DNA of 64,000 bases from Perognathus longimembris pacificus (taxonomy: Eukaryota; Chordata; Mammalia; Rodentia; Heteromyidae): positions 57,375,934 to 57,439,933 of the forward strand of contig NC_063169.1 of the NCBI RefSeq assembly GCF_023159225.1. The letters run 5' to 3'. Made by a program: the position numbers and the translations under genes. Numbering within the stretch: the first letter of the stretch is position 1; each line of letters starts with the position of its first letter. The notes under the pieces are model-generated. The model had not been told where the DNA came from. It saw nothing but the letters and a program-made list of their open reading frames with translations, and searched no databases. Positions 10,766 through 22,224 of the stretch are shown piece after piece.

Positions 10766-12143
10766 GTACATTTTGTACATTTGAAACCTAGTAAGTGTCA
10801 AAATAAATATGATATTCATCAGAATATATGATTATTATAAAAATTAAATTTTTTTGAAAGGCATACTAAATTTTGTATAAGGATAAGGAGACAAGTATCT
10901 TCCCCCTCTTAAAATACTTATTTATTTATAAAAAATTCTTCAGCACATTACTATCTCATTTACAAAAGTATGCAGCCCTTTTCAACATTTTCCTTGTAAT
11001 AGTAATATACTGATACCAACCCAAGAAAAAGTTACTGTGTTATCAACAACAATTTCACATAAATTCAATATTTTCATTACAGAATTAAATTTGGGGGATT
11101 TTGTTGTTTTGTGTGGTGGTACTCAGTATAGAACTCATGGCTTCCTGCTCATACTTGGCTCTTGCATTCAAAGATGGTATGCTACCACTTGAGTGACACC
11201 TCTAATTTTTAATTATATAATAATTTTTAAAAGGAAAATTATGGATTCCTGAGTCTCTCTAAACTCACCTATTGTTAAAGATGTTTAACACTCATATAAT
11301 TTTACATCTTTCTAGAAAAAAAATATTTCAATAGCAACAGTAAAGAGATTTTAGTTGTTCTATGTCAATACTATACATAAAACTATGGTTATAGTTTATT
11401 TGAAACAAAAATAAGAGCTTAAGGATTTTTCTAATAAAATGAAATAGGTCGTATTCCACCTATGCAATATTTCCAATTGCAATATCAAATTGTCTTTAAA
11501 ACTTATGAAATTGCTGAGTTATTCCTCTGAGGAAAAAAATGTATAAACCAATTTAATTTAAATTAGTATTAGACTACTTTAAAATGGTTAGTGTCTCAGC
11601 CATACCTGATAGTACACGCCCATTATCCTAGCAAGTTTGGAAAGCTGAAGAAGGAAAAATCATAAATTCAAGGCCAGACTGAGCCATGTAGCAAGTGCCT
11701 GCATCAAGTGGCCATAGTAGTAGTAGCAGTGGTAGTAGCAGTAGTATTGTAGTGGTAGTCATGAGGAAGAAGAGAAAGTGGAGGAGATGAAGAAGGAGAA
11801 AAAGAAGAACTACAAGTCTACCTTAGCAATTGCAAAATTATTTGAATTTGTAAGATTTCCTGGAAGAGGAACAGGAGAATTTTGCTTTCTAAACCTTGTT
11901 ACATTCCTTGTGCTGAAACACAAAGTTTCTACTTACAAATTTCAGATTAGTTTTTATAGATGTATGACATTTACATTGATAAAAGTTTGTTTAATTCATT
12001 TTATAACAATAAGAGAGTCCAAAAGACCACTCTAATGTCATTCTATGAAAGGAAAAGTGACTCCCCCAAAAAAGTTGGTAAAACTTACTATAAGAAGGAA
12101 ATGTTAAGCTTCTGTATACCCCATTCATTTTTCCTAGCATTCT
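10766..12143. other. intergenic DNA with small SINE relics
   Basis: An antisense ID-like relic lies at about 11100-11210 ('tgctaccacttgagtgacac'). A B1-like relic lies at about 11605-11705 ('aattcaaggccagactgagc'). A degenerate GTA/GTAGCA trinucleotide tract lies at about 11716-11762. No gene is recognised. Confidence 0.5.
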
Positions 12144-12360
12144 TTTTTCTTTTTTTCTTTTTTTTTTTTGCCAGTCCTGGGCCTTGGACTCAAGGACTGA
12201 GCACTGTCCCTGGCTTCTTTTTGCTCAAGGCTAGAACTCTGCCACTTGAGCCATAGCACCCCTTCTGGCCATTTTCTGTATATGTGGTGCTGGGGAATCA
12301 AACCAAGAGCTTCATGTATAGGAGGCAAGCGCTCTTGCCACTAGGCCATATCCCCAGCCC
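12144..12360 (-). mobile_element. IDL-Geo dimeric SINE, antisense
   Basis: A poly(T)-rich tail (12144-12169) is followed by 'gccagtcctgggccttggac', 'cttctttttgctcaaggcta' and 'ccacttgagccatagcaccc' (right Geo monomer reversed), then 'gtggtgctggggaatcaaac' and 'ccactaggccatatccccag' (left IDL monomer reversed). It abuts the A-tail end of an antisense L1 at 12361, so it inserted at or beside that L1's tail. No clean target duplication was found because both flanks are T-rich. Confidence 0.93.
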
Positions 12361-12830
12361 CTCTTTTCATTTCTTTATTGTTAAAGTGATGTACAGATGG
12401 GTTTCAGTTTCATACATAAGGCAGTAAGTACATACTTATCCAACTTGCTACCTCCTCCCTCATTTCCCCCATCTTCATTTTCCTCCCCCCAACATGAGTT
12501 GTATAGTTGCTTTACACCATGTAGTTTTGTATTGCTGTTGCATTGGTTTGTCTTTTTATCCTTTGTGTCTGATTTTGGCATTCCCTTTGTCTTCCCTCTT
12601 CCCAGTACATGTGTATACAATATCCAGGGTACTAAAATCAGTTACAGTGATATCAGGGCTAAAAACATGGGCATAATTTCTCATGGCACGTTGAAAATAG
12701 CAACAACAATGGTGAACCACTTGTTTCCATAACTTGGAGTTCATTTCTCTTCGCATCATCTTACGTGTTCATACGGACATAGCTATTGACCTATTGTAAT
12801 CATCTGCAGAAGATTACAGTAGCTCAGAAG
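12361..12830 (-). mobile_element. L1 3'-end fragment, antisense
   Basis: The reverse complement of the L1 3' UTR at 17700-18158 is recognisable: 'tttattgttaaagtgatgta', 'gctacctcctccctcatttc', a C-rich stretch opposite the L1 G-rich tract, 'tccataacttggagttcatt' and 'cttcgcatcatcttacgtgt'. It is a 5'-truncated copy holding mainly 3' UTR. The short open frames inside it are not genes. Confidence 0.85.
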
Positions 12831-14785
12831 CTAGTGTTCTTAATTACTTTTTTTAACCTGATTTTTAGAAACTATTTCTTTAAGAAAGGAAAGAAGAAAA
12901 AAAATGAGTGACTTCATTTGGTTTCTATAGTAACAAAAACTAATTTCTGGATTTCTTCATGAGCTATGACCATGCTGAAACCAAAGAGGACTCTTGGGTC
13001 TCGCAAAATTCATAAAGTCCTGAACAAATAGGACTGCCATCTTCTGGAACTTTTTGAAATGACAGTCAATTGTAACGATACATCATTCCAACCAAAGACT
13101 TCCTCCTCTTATTCTCACAGGCTATTTCTGTCCGAAACTATGAAATTCTATGGCGCATGCTCAGACAACTCCTGGAGATGACCTCATAGGGTTGCAAATA
13201 AGCCATTTTTTTCCAGAGAACATGAAAATTTGAAGTTATCTTAATACAAATATTTGGTAGTAAAAATTGAAGGTTAATGCCCAGGGTAGGAAAATCTGTA
13301 TGCTTCTTTCAAAAGCTTAGTCATTGTAGAACAAAACAAAATTCAAAGCATAAGCCACAGGATTCCAGGGGAAATTCACCGACGATTGCTATGGTAGACT
13401 TTTATTTCATAGGAAAGAATGGAAAAGATACTTACGGAAGAAGGCATGAGGGCAATCTGCAGAATTCCTCCTACCCTCCCAGCTGACAGCTGTGAGTTAT
13501 GAGGTGTTGCACAGTAAAACAGAGTTACCGTAAGAACTGTCCAGATAACTTATGGTACTGAATCACAACACCATCGTCAGGAGATAACTCATGTCCCCAG
13601 CAAATGTGCAGTAATGTGGATTTGTTCCAAACGCCATATTTAACAGGCAACACCACTGAGAGGTGAATGTAATGGTAAAGTGAATTATTAATAGAGTTTG
13701 AACTATACTCCAAAGTGGAACAAGAGCTGATTAATATTCATGAATAGACTGTAGTCATTTAAATTAAATACTGGACCTACGTATCAAACACTTATCAGTC
13801 AAAAAATGTTAAAATGCCAACCAAATGAAAGATCAAAGAAAGCAATGGATAATATAATTAGAATTTGTTTATATTCCAACACTACCCCTTTATCATTACA
13901 GATATGAAAAAAACTTCAATTTTAAGTATGTAAAACAGATGTTCATTCTAACAGAAGAGTTTCTTGTTATAACATCTTTTTATAAAATAGAGTTAGAATT
14001 AGTGGAATAAAAGAAAAATCCCATGCAACCTTGAACTTATGAATAAAATACTCTACACATAGACTATCTCCAAAAAATAAGCTAGAATTTTCTCATCAAT
14101 ACTATATTAACTGAGATAACTTCAGGACATCATAATATGAGAACATTATAAAATGAAAACATCAGATCCCATTTGAATATTACTGCTATTGGCCTCCATT
14201 CTGAAAAAGAGAAAAATGGGATTTAGCAGCTGTTACGCTGAAACCTGCCTCCAAGGGAAGAGCTGGTGGATTATAATTAGCCATTGGTCTTAGCTCTACA
14301 ATCAGCTTGACATTCTGTCCTAGTATTGTCTTAACAATTATTGATTCTTCTGCACTATTTCTCTGCACACTGTTTACTTCAAGTTTCTCTCCCTGATTTT
14401 GAGAATTGGTCAGAGTGTCTTTGCTTTCTTTCCAGTCAAATAATTTTCCATCACATAGATTCTCTCAGTGAAAGAGCTAATTATATCAGTTACAAGTTCT
14501 TTACATAGGCAAATAGCAAAAGAATAAGTGGCTAGTATAATTTTACACACTGTTGAAAACCCATTTGTTCCCACTTTATCTCTAAATTATCTTCTGCAAC
14601 CTCATTTTCATTTTCCTACCCCAGCGTGTCTTGATCCTGCTAGCTTTGTATCTAACCTGTTTCAGGAAATACTCTACAATTTATTTTCCTAATAATGCCT
14701 TACCTCATAAAACTATGCACATAATACTTGCATTTAGACAATTGCAAGGAAAGCTCTGAAGAATTCATTCTAACCCTGAGTCAAA
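12831..14785. other. unique intergenic DNA, possible conserved non-coding segments
   Basis: No repeat signature is seen for nearly 2 kb, which stands out in this repeat-rich interval. Two parts look information-rich: 12930-13480 (with 'ctgccatcttctggaac', CTCF-like, and 'ggcgcatgctcagac', NRF1-like) and 14180-14420 ('ggattataattagccattgg', with homeodomain- and CCAAT-like words). These are motif resemblances only. No protein-coding exon is apparent. Confidence 0.4.
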
Positions 14786-14796
14786 AAGTGCCTCTA

Positions 14797-14839
14797 GACT
14801 GGGAATGTGGCTTAGTAGTAAAGTGGATTGGCAAAAAAG
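14797..14839 (+). mobile_element. 43-bp truncated IDL SINE with target-site duplication
   Basis: 'gactgggaatgtggcttagt' is the 5' end of an ID/IDL monomer. After about 35 nt it passes straight into an A-rich tail. It is flanked by identical agtgcctcta copies (14787-14796 and 14840-14849). The 5' end is kept and the 3' part is missing, the reverse of ordinary 5' truncation. Confidence 0.75.
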
Positions 14840-14849
14840 AGTGCCTCTA

Positions 14850-15404
14850 ACTTATCTTGCAATATAGAATCATCTTAGCATGCCTTTCAAACTGTGTACG
14901 GTGTCACACCAACTCACTTTCTTAACTCTTGCTTTGTCAATTAAATTTAAGAAGTCTCTGATTCAGCCAAAATAGATCCACTATCACTCTTGAAATTTTC
15001 CTGATAAACAGTATTTCTTCTCTTTGATATTTGCTCATCCTAACCATCCAGTTATTAAATCCTAACTATCCTTCAAGGCCCTACTCAAAACTACCAGCCC
15101 ATCAAGCCTCCTCTGATAACCCAAGATCAGCAAACTTTCAGTCCCAGAACTCTCATTGTTTTGTATTATACAATTTCTTGAAATGTCTCCAAGTTTTACA
15201 ACTATCTGTTTCTTCATAATTCCATCCAAAAGATTAATATCTCAAATCAGTTACCAAATTGCATTTTAATTCACAAATTCAACAATATTTTGCTGACTAA
15301 AACACCTACTAAATAGCAATCACCCTACTGGGAACTGAGGGAGGGTTATGCACATGACAAGTAAGATGCTACTATTATAGAATTCTCATTTTCACCCCCG
15401 TCCA
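14850..15404. other. intergenic DNA with L2/MIR-like relic
   Basis: At about 15270-15360 'attcaacaatattttgctga' followed by 'caccctactgggaactgagg' resembles an ancient L2 or MIR core. Otherwise no gene was recognised. Confidence 0.4.
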
Positions 15405-15490
15405 CAGGGCTGGGGGTATAGGTCACAAGTAAAATGTGTTCTTATCATGCTTGAGGACCCAGGATCCATCCCCAGCACCACAAAATAAAG
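15405..15490 (+). mobile_element. ID-like SINE monomer
   Basis: 'gggctgggggtataggtcac', 'gaggacccaggatccatccc' and 'cagcaccacaaaataaag' give the ID monomer layout (5' end, B-box region, A-rich tail) with no Geo right half. Confidence 0.75.
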
Positions 15491-16527
15491 AAAGAAATGG
15501 TAAACACCACAGACAAGGTAATAGATGAACAAACAAGACGCCCGGATGCAGACAGATTCTATAAAGAAAATAAATGTGGAGGTATAAAAACGAGTGACAA
15601 TTTCACTTGGGTGAACAGACAAGACAATTGCTAAGAATGAAAGAATGAGGAATTGAAGGAGCAAGACCTCGGTATGGATGCACGCACTGAACAAAACAGG
15701 GCAATTCCATGATTGAATATCTTAGTAAACTAAACCCAGACAATTCATAAAGAAGCAGCAGGCATGCATCTTGGCCTTGGTAACATGTTTGGGGATAAAG
15801 TTGTGTCTTAGAAAATGTGTGCGTTGTGTCTGTGTGAAGCTATGACTACACCGTGGAATTGCATCTTCCCAATCTCTCATGCTTACAGCAGGGCCTTGTG
15901 TGACATCAATGTACTATAAAGTTGTTTTTTGTGGAAAAGATGACACCAAGGTGTGGCTAGAGTCCAGGCCAGTTTCTGAATGTCAGGGAAGAGGTTTTCT
16001 TTTCTTTTCTTTTCCTTACTCCAAGATCATCGTTATAGTTACAGTGTATGGCTTGTTTTGGAATGTAGGGTAAACATTCTCCCACATGTGCATTAGAATA
16101 ACAGCTGCTGCCCCTCTAGAGATAGGCAGACAGACAGGGCATCCTGATCATCACTGCACATTGATAAATGAGAGTCGCTCTCCAAGACCCAAGATGTGCA
16201 TGAGGAAATTTCTCTGATATTCTTAAGATGGGGCTCTTTAAATCACAGTGACTTACACTTAAAAAATGGTGAACAGCACACTTTTTTAAATGTATTTCTT
16301 TTTTGTCAAAGTGACCTACAGAGTAAGGCAGGAACAGCACCCTTTTTAAAGAATAGAAACAGACATGATGTTGGTGCAAAATACATAAGCCATCTCTGGG
16401 CTGGCTTGGATAGAGCTTCATCTAAGGCCCAAATCTACCCTTAAATTTTGTAGGCATGTGACTCAATAAATTCTTTGAATATAATTCTAAGTCATTTTCT
16501 AACATTTACAGTCAAATAGGCTAGTAT
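15491..16527. other. intergenic DNA, no gene seen
   Basis: A short L1 3'-end relic in antisense ('ttgtcaaagtgacctacaga') lies at about 16303-16325. The rest shows no recognisable repeat or gene. Open frames of about 100 codons here have no family resemblance and no exon signals. Confidence 0.45.
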
Positions 16528-16539
16528 AATAGATAACTA
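16528..16539 (+). repeat. 5' target-site duplication of L1
   Basis: aatagataacta is repeated exactly at 18159-18170, directly flanking the L1 insertion. Confidence 0.9.
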
Positions 16540-16540
16540 T

Positions 16541-17647
16541 GCCTACTTAATCTTTGATAAAGGAGCTAAAACAATAGTATGGAAGAAAGATAGCCTCTTT
16601 AACAAGTGGTGCTGGCAAAACTGGCTCAACACATGCAACAAACTAAAACTAGATCCTTATATATCACCCTGCACCAAAATCAATTCCAAATGGATTAAAG
16701 ACCTTAAAATCAAAACAGGCACCCTGAAAACACTAAAGGAAGGAGTAGGAGAAACACTTGGGCTCCTTGGCACAGGACAGAACTTCCTTAACAAAGACCC
16801 TGAAAGGCTACAAATCAAAGAAAGGTTGGACAAATGGGACTGCATCAAACTCCAGAGCTTCTGCACGGCAAAGGACATAGCTCTCAAGATAAACAGAAAG
16901 CCCACAGACTGGAAGAAGATCTTTACCGGACATTCAACAGACAAAGGCCTCATCTCTAAAATATATGCAGAACTAAAAAAATTACCTTCTTCCAAAACAA
17001 AACCGCAAAGAACCAATAGCCCCCTCATCAAGTGGGCTAAAGACTTACAAAGAAACTTCTCTGATGAGGAAATGAGAATGGCCAATAGACATATGAAAAA
17101 ATGCTCTACATCACTGGCCATAAAGGAAATGCAAATCAAAACAACATTGAGATTCCATCTCACCCCAGCAAGAATGTCATATATCAAGAAAACTAATAAT
17201 AACAATTGTTGGAGGGGATGTGGCCAAAAGGGAACCCTACTTCATTGTTGGTGGGAATGTAAACTGGTTCAGCCACTCTGGCAAGCAGTATGGAGATTCC
17301 TCAGAAGGCTCAATATAGAACTCCCCTATGACCCAGCAGCCCCACTTTTGGGTATCTATCCAAAAGCCCACAAACAAAATCACAGTAATGCCACCAGCAC
17401 AACAATGTTCATCGCAGCACAATTTGTCATAGCGAGAATCTGGAACCAACCCAGATGCCCCTCCATAGATGAATGGATCAGGAAAATGTGGTACATATAC
17501 ACAATGGAATTTTATGCCTCTATCAGAAAGAATGACATTGTTCCATTTGTAAGGAAATGGAAGGACTTGGAAAAAGTTATACTAAGTGAAGTGAGCCAGA
17601 CCCAAAGAAACATGGACTCTATGGCCTCCCTTACTGGGAATAATTAG
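16541..17647 (+). pseudogene. L1 ORF2 C-terminal fragment, 368 codons open
   Basis: Reading from the truncation point gives an uninterrupted frame to TAG at 17645-17647. Recognisable ORF2 landmarks appear in order: DSLFNKWCWQNW and KINSKWIKDLKIK near the start, KWDCIKLQSFCTAKD and KGLISKIYAELKK next, then IKWAKDLQRNFSDEE, and the cysteine segment CWRGCGQKGTLLHCWWEC with LPYDPAAPLLGIYP after it. This is the tail of the non-LTR reverse-transcriptase protein. The endonuclease and reverse-transcriptase domains are missing because the insertion is 5' truncated, so no functional retrotransposition protein is encoded. The lack of stops or frameshifts over 1.1 kb means little time has passed since insertion. 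There is no independent promoter or valid start here, so it is a relic and not a host gene. Confidence 0.95.
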
Positions 17648-18021
17648 TACAGGTTTAGGCAAGCCATAGCAGAGCATCACAAGGCCCAATAGCTATACCC
17701 TTATGAACACATAAGATGATGCTAAGTGAAATGAACTCCATGTTATGGAAACAATTGATATATCACAGTTGTAACTACTTTCAACGTCCTATGTGTATGT
17801 GTAGTTTCTATTATTGATGATGTTCTTGTATCACCTTCCTATGGTTGTACCTACACTATCTCTGTAATCTTATCCGAGTATATTGGAAACCGTGTTTACT
17901 GGTATTGGAAGTAGGAAATTCAAAGGGAATACCAAATTTGAGAGACACAGGGTAAAAAAAAGAGAAATAACTACAAAAGCAATACTTGCAAAACTGTTTG
18001 GTGTAAGTGAACTGAACACCT

Positions 18022-18052
18022 GGGGGGGAGGGAAAGGGAGGAGGGTGGGGGG
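18022..18052 (+). other. G-quadruplex-prone tract in L1 3' UTR
   Basis: Runs of GGGGGGG, GGG, GGG, GGG and GGGGGG are separated by 1-4 nt (tgggggggaggg ... gggtggggggc). G-rich polypurine tracts are known in the 3' UTRs of L1 families. The matching C-rich tract occurs in antisense copies at about 12450-12490. Confidence 0.8.
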
Positions 18053-18158
18053 CATGAGGGACAAGGCAACAAAGAGTACAAGAAATGTATCCAATGCCCA
18101 ACGTATGATACTGTAACCTCTCTGTACATCAGTTTGATAATAAAAATTTGAGGAAAAA

Positions 18159-18170
18159 AATAGATAACTA
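18159..18170 (+). repeat. 3' target-site duplication of L1
   Basis: aatagataacta, identical to 16528-16539. The leading aa overlaps the A tail, so the duplication is 10-12 bp. Confidence 0.9.
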
Positions 18171-19462
18171 AAATACATCTAAAAAATATTTCACGTTTTA
18201 AATAGAAGACTTCCTTTTCTAAAATTAGGATGACATCAATAACCCTTCAAGTATATTCCCATTGACATCTTAAATTAGGTCACCTGTCTCTGATCTATAC
18301 TCTGACCATGATGATACAAGATGAGTGACTATCAAATGTGCTATTTCAATAATTTCTTCTCCTATTATGACAGGGCAGACAGTCTGTTATAAAATAAATA
18401 AATTATATACATACATACAATGTACATGTGTGCATATGCTAGGTTAAAATTCATTAATACTTCCAATTTCAACTCAAATAAATTCCAAAGTCTGGCATGA
18501 GTAGATCACAGACTTTCAAATTCAATCTCACTATACACTGCCTTTCTACAACTCTCCTTCTGTTACACTGAATTCCTTTCGGTCCATGAATTATACTCCC
18601 CACCCATTCCTAGTCTTCCGAATGTCAGTCAGAAACTTCAAGTGTGAGTGCTACAATGACACAACACTGGTTATGAAACATTATTTAAATGCATACAAGG
18701 GTGATCCTTTTCAATTTCTCCTCAGCTTAAACATCAGTGATCTCATCCCATGCCATCCATGCATAATTACTTTTTTACCCAACTTCTATTCCTTCACAGG
18801 AACAGCATTTTTCTATCACTAAGATAGAGTATCTCTCCAATGGTGTATCTCTCCAAAGATTGTTTATAAGATCTATGAAGCCTTTCATTTTTTGATTATT
18901 TTGCATAAATAATGGTTCCTGACCAAATCTCTACAGCTTTTATTTCCATTCACACTAAGAATTTTCAAGTGTTTTCGAGGATGCTGACAATGAAGTTGGC
19001 CTAACCATGCCTGTCAGTTACACAATATATGCCAAACAAAATAGACCATCCACTATCTTTGTTTTCACATAAATAGCCATTAAAATAATATTTATTCTAT
19101 TTTATGTAGAAAGCATGTTCGTATACCATAACCTTGAGAAGTAACTAAATGAACACAGTTGAAGATAAACTCTGCCTTTGTCTAGATCCTATTGTCTCTT
19201 TCCTTGCACTAATAATCAATTTAACCTGGATTACTGACCTCAGTGTAAGACCCAAAGTCATTATTGACATAGGGACCCAACAAACAGGAGAACTATCTAA
19301 TGGAATTGCATTCATCTTAGAAGCTTCTGCATAGGAAAGGTTATAATTACTAAGCTAAAAAGATACCCCACAAAAGAAGAGGTTTTTGCCAGCTGCAAGA
19401 AGAGACCTTTGCCAGATACATATCTGATAAGCATCTAATAATAAGAACATATAAGAAACTAC

Positions 19463-19463
<1 letters not shown>
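18171..19463. other. intergenic DNA, no gene seen
   Basis: Unique-looking AT-rich DNA. No exon, RNA gene or clear transposon was recognised. Confidence 0.55.

Positions 19464-19517
<54 letters not shown>
19464..19517. repeat. (CA)n microsatellite
   Basis: About 27 uninterrupted CA units, followed by a short B1-like relic ('ccctggtagctcatgcctg', about 19526-19560). Confidence 0.97.
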
Positions 19518-19519
<2 letters not shown>

Positions 19520-19559
19520 CTCATTGGGCCCTGGTAGCTCATGCCTGAAATTCTAGCTA

Positions 19560-20560
19560 TGCTCAAAATATCTGGTGGTAAAGGAACTGCAAGTCAAAAC
19601 AACACTGAGATTCCATCTCACTCCACTCAAAATGGCTTTCATCAAGAATACAAACAAAGACACATCCTGGTCAGGATGAGAGGGAAAAGGAACCTTAATA
19701 CACTACTGGCAGGAATGTAAATTAGTGCAAATATTATGGGAAGTCAGAATAGAAATTCCTCAAAAAATTAAATATAACACTACCCAATGATACAACTTTT
19801 GGACACTTATCTAAAAGATTGTAAGTCAGGTTACAATAAAGGCACTTGCACACCCATGCTGATGGCTACACTATTCACTATAGTCAAATGATAGAAACAG
19901 CCTAATAACTTGCAACCGATGAATGGATCAAGAAGATGTAATATACATACATAACATGGAATTGGATTATCTATCAGAAAGAACACTATTATGTTACCTG
20001 CAGGGAAATAAGTTTGCATGGAAAAAATCACAGTGAGTGAAGCAACCCGGACTCAGAGAGACAAGTTGTGTGTGCTTTCCCTAGGATGTAGAAATGAGAC
20101 CTGAAATACAAACATCTATGAAGACATACAGAGGGCCATGTGCAGATTTGCGCACAATATATTCAGGACCCAGGGTTATGGTTTTACCTCTCTGGCAAAT
20201 TAACTGATCATACAACAGACTGAGTATCAGAAATCTAAAACTTGTCTCAACTGAGGTGGGTGGAGACAAAGGAAAAGGGGGTGGAAGAATGAAAAGAGGA
20301 ATACTGGTCAAATAGTGTCATAAAACTTCATGTACATTTATGAAAATGGAAGTAAGAAACTGGAGGAGACCAGTGGAGATGTGATAGAGAGAAGATGGGG
20401 AGAATTATTAGGGGCGACTCTGGTCAAGGTGTATTGTACACATAAATGGACATGTTAAGTTGAAATCCCTTTGTACAACTGTAAGAAGTATAATCACTGC
20501 ATTGCTTATGAAACTATAATCCCTCTGTCCTTCACTTTGACAATGAAAAATATTAAAAAT
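19560..20560 (+). mobile_element. older L1 3' fragment
   Basis: The order 'caagtcaaaacaacactgag', 'attccatctcactccactca', 'tactggcaggaatgtaaatt', 'ccgatgaatggatcaagaag' matches ORF2 C-terminal coding DNA, but with many stops and indels. A 3' UTR follows and ends 'cactttgacaatgaaaaata'. It belongs to a more diverged L1 lineage than 16540-18158 and is non-functional. Confidence 0.85.
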
Positions 20561-21784
20561 AAAGAAGAATAAGTGTATAAAAATAATGTAATTTTCCAAC
20601 GACAATTTTATTAAGAAATGTCTTGTGGATTAGGAATAAGTCAACCTAACATTTGAATATGTATTGTTGCAAACTCAAGAACTAAAATATACTAAAACAC
20701 TAAGAATGTTTAAACATTTGTCTTTGTTTTTCTTTCTTTCTAATTATAAACTCTGGAAGTAAAATGTATCTACTGTTTTGAGAAGAAATTCCAAGCCATT
20801 TTATTCAAACAAGGTTCCATTTCATTTGCATATTTCTTGGCACACTGCCAGAAAGGAGAAACAATTCTAATTTTTAAATATTCTTGACAGTTTACTATAG
20901 CTTAGCCTGTAATACAAAAATAAGGCCAATATAATAAGCACACCTGAATTTCTCCATGTACTTTTATACAGTCCTTGTTAATTCCCAGGGATGTATTTGA
21001 TTAAAAATATAAGAAATGAAGAGCACTGTCAGTTATTTGTTCCTGAGATAACGTTACCATTTTAAAGTGGTTTATGAGAACATAGTAAATTCAATTTGCC
21101 ATTGATTTTATTTAGTAAAGATACTACATAGCTGTCTGATCAACCTTTTCCTACTTTTCCATGGAAAACCTTCCGCCACTGAAAACCACCAACTTATGAG
21201 GATGAATAACTTTGCTGAAGGCAATAAAAATGTCCTATTTCTTCTCACTCAGAGGAAATAAAGGAAGAAGAAAGGGAGAGAGAAAGTGAAGAGGAAGGAG
21301 GCAGAATGAAATATCTCACTACTGAAATCTTTCATGTACATTTGAGCTAGAAGGATATAACAGAATATTCCTACTAGAAGAAAATATCACTAATATTCAA
21401 TAATAAACTAAGTTTAGAAATTGATTCATTTTCCTTAATAAAATGTTTTCAGTGTGTGAAAACAACAATTTGAATAGTCTAACACGTGATTTTCAGAATT
21501 GATCATTTACAGTGCTAAAATGCCTCAAATTATTATAGGTTTCCCATTTCAAATGATTCCATTGAGTATCATAAAATATTTTGTAAAATACTTTCTAAGC
21601 TTCTACTTAGTGCTATTTATGCTATTCCTTTATATGTGTAAAAATGGATAATTCTTACCTTGTTATTGCCCGAGAAGAATTAACTCCCCAAAATGAAATC
21701 TTGGCTATCACTTCAAATATAAATCTTCTACTACAGATTATCTTGTCTTCATAAGAAAATGTCTTGCTCAATAATATAAGGAAA
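20561..21784. other. intergenic DNA, no gene seen
   Basis: Unique-looking sequence with a purine-rich stretch at about 21250-21305. No gene is recognised. Confidence 0.55.
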
Positions 21785-22013
21785 CCTGGTGTGGTGGCTC
21801 ACCCCTGTAATCTTAGACACTCAGGAGACTGAAATTTGTGGATCATAATTCACAGCTAAAAAAACACAATGAGAATTTTATCTCCAATTAACCATTAAAA
21901 AAGAAAATAAAAAGAAATAGATATGTTGCTCAAGTGGTAGAGAACCAATCTTGAGCAAAAAGAATATGAGGCCCTGAGTTTAAGCCTTAGTACTGGCACA
22001 CAAAAAAAAAAAA
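21785..22013 (+). mobile_element. dimeric SINE, B1-dID type
   Basis: 'ctggtgtggtggctcacccc' and 'tgtaatcttagacactcagg' form the 7SL/B1-like half. 'gttgctcaagtggtagagaa' and 'gagtttaagccttagtactg' form the ID-like half. A poly(A) tail runs about 22002-22013. Confidence 0.75.
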
Positions 22014-22224
22014 CAGTGCAAAAGACACAACACAAGAAAAAATTAAAACTTCACATTAAGTACACTTGTTAGCTGTTTCCTTTTTACTCTTATAATTTTA
22101 TTTTTCCATATCTTTTCCACCTGCTATATCTTACCTGTTTGTTAACACTCAATTTCTCTGTAGGAATTATAACACCTTAAATCTGATTTAATGATTCATA
22201 TGAAGGATATAGTACTGGAGCTGG

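Larger units (their letters stand above)
16540..18158 (+). mobile_element. 5'-truncated young L1 insertion
   Basis: This 1.6-kb LINE-1 3' portion holds the C-terminal part of ORF2 (16541-17647), a 3' UTR of about 500 nt with a G-rich tract (18022-18052), and an end of 'gtttgataataaaaatttg' plus a short A tail. It is bounded by a perfect 12-bp target-site duplication. 5' truncation and the duplication are the marks of target-primed reverse transcription. The open reading frame across the whole ORF2 remnant indicates a fairly recent insertion. Confidence 0.95.

Noticed and set aside
12397..12732. 111-codon plus-strand frame
   Set aside because: It lies wholly inside an antisense L1 3' UTR.
15879..16444. 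Short frames of 60-100 codons proposed as exons
   Set aside because: No family motif and no consistent splice pairs; flanked by repeat scraps.
16657..17205. 182-codon minus-strand open frame
   Set aside because: It lies opposite the intact L1 ORF2 remnant and is a shadow of it.
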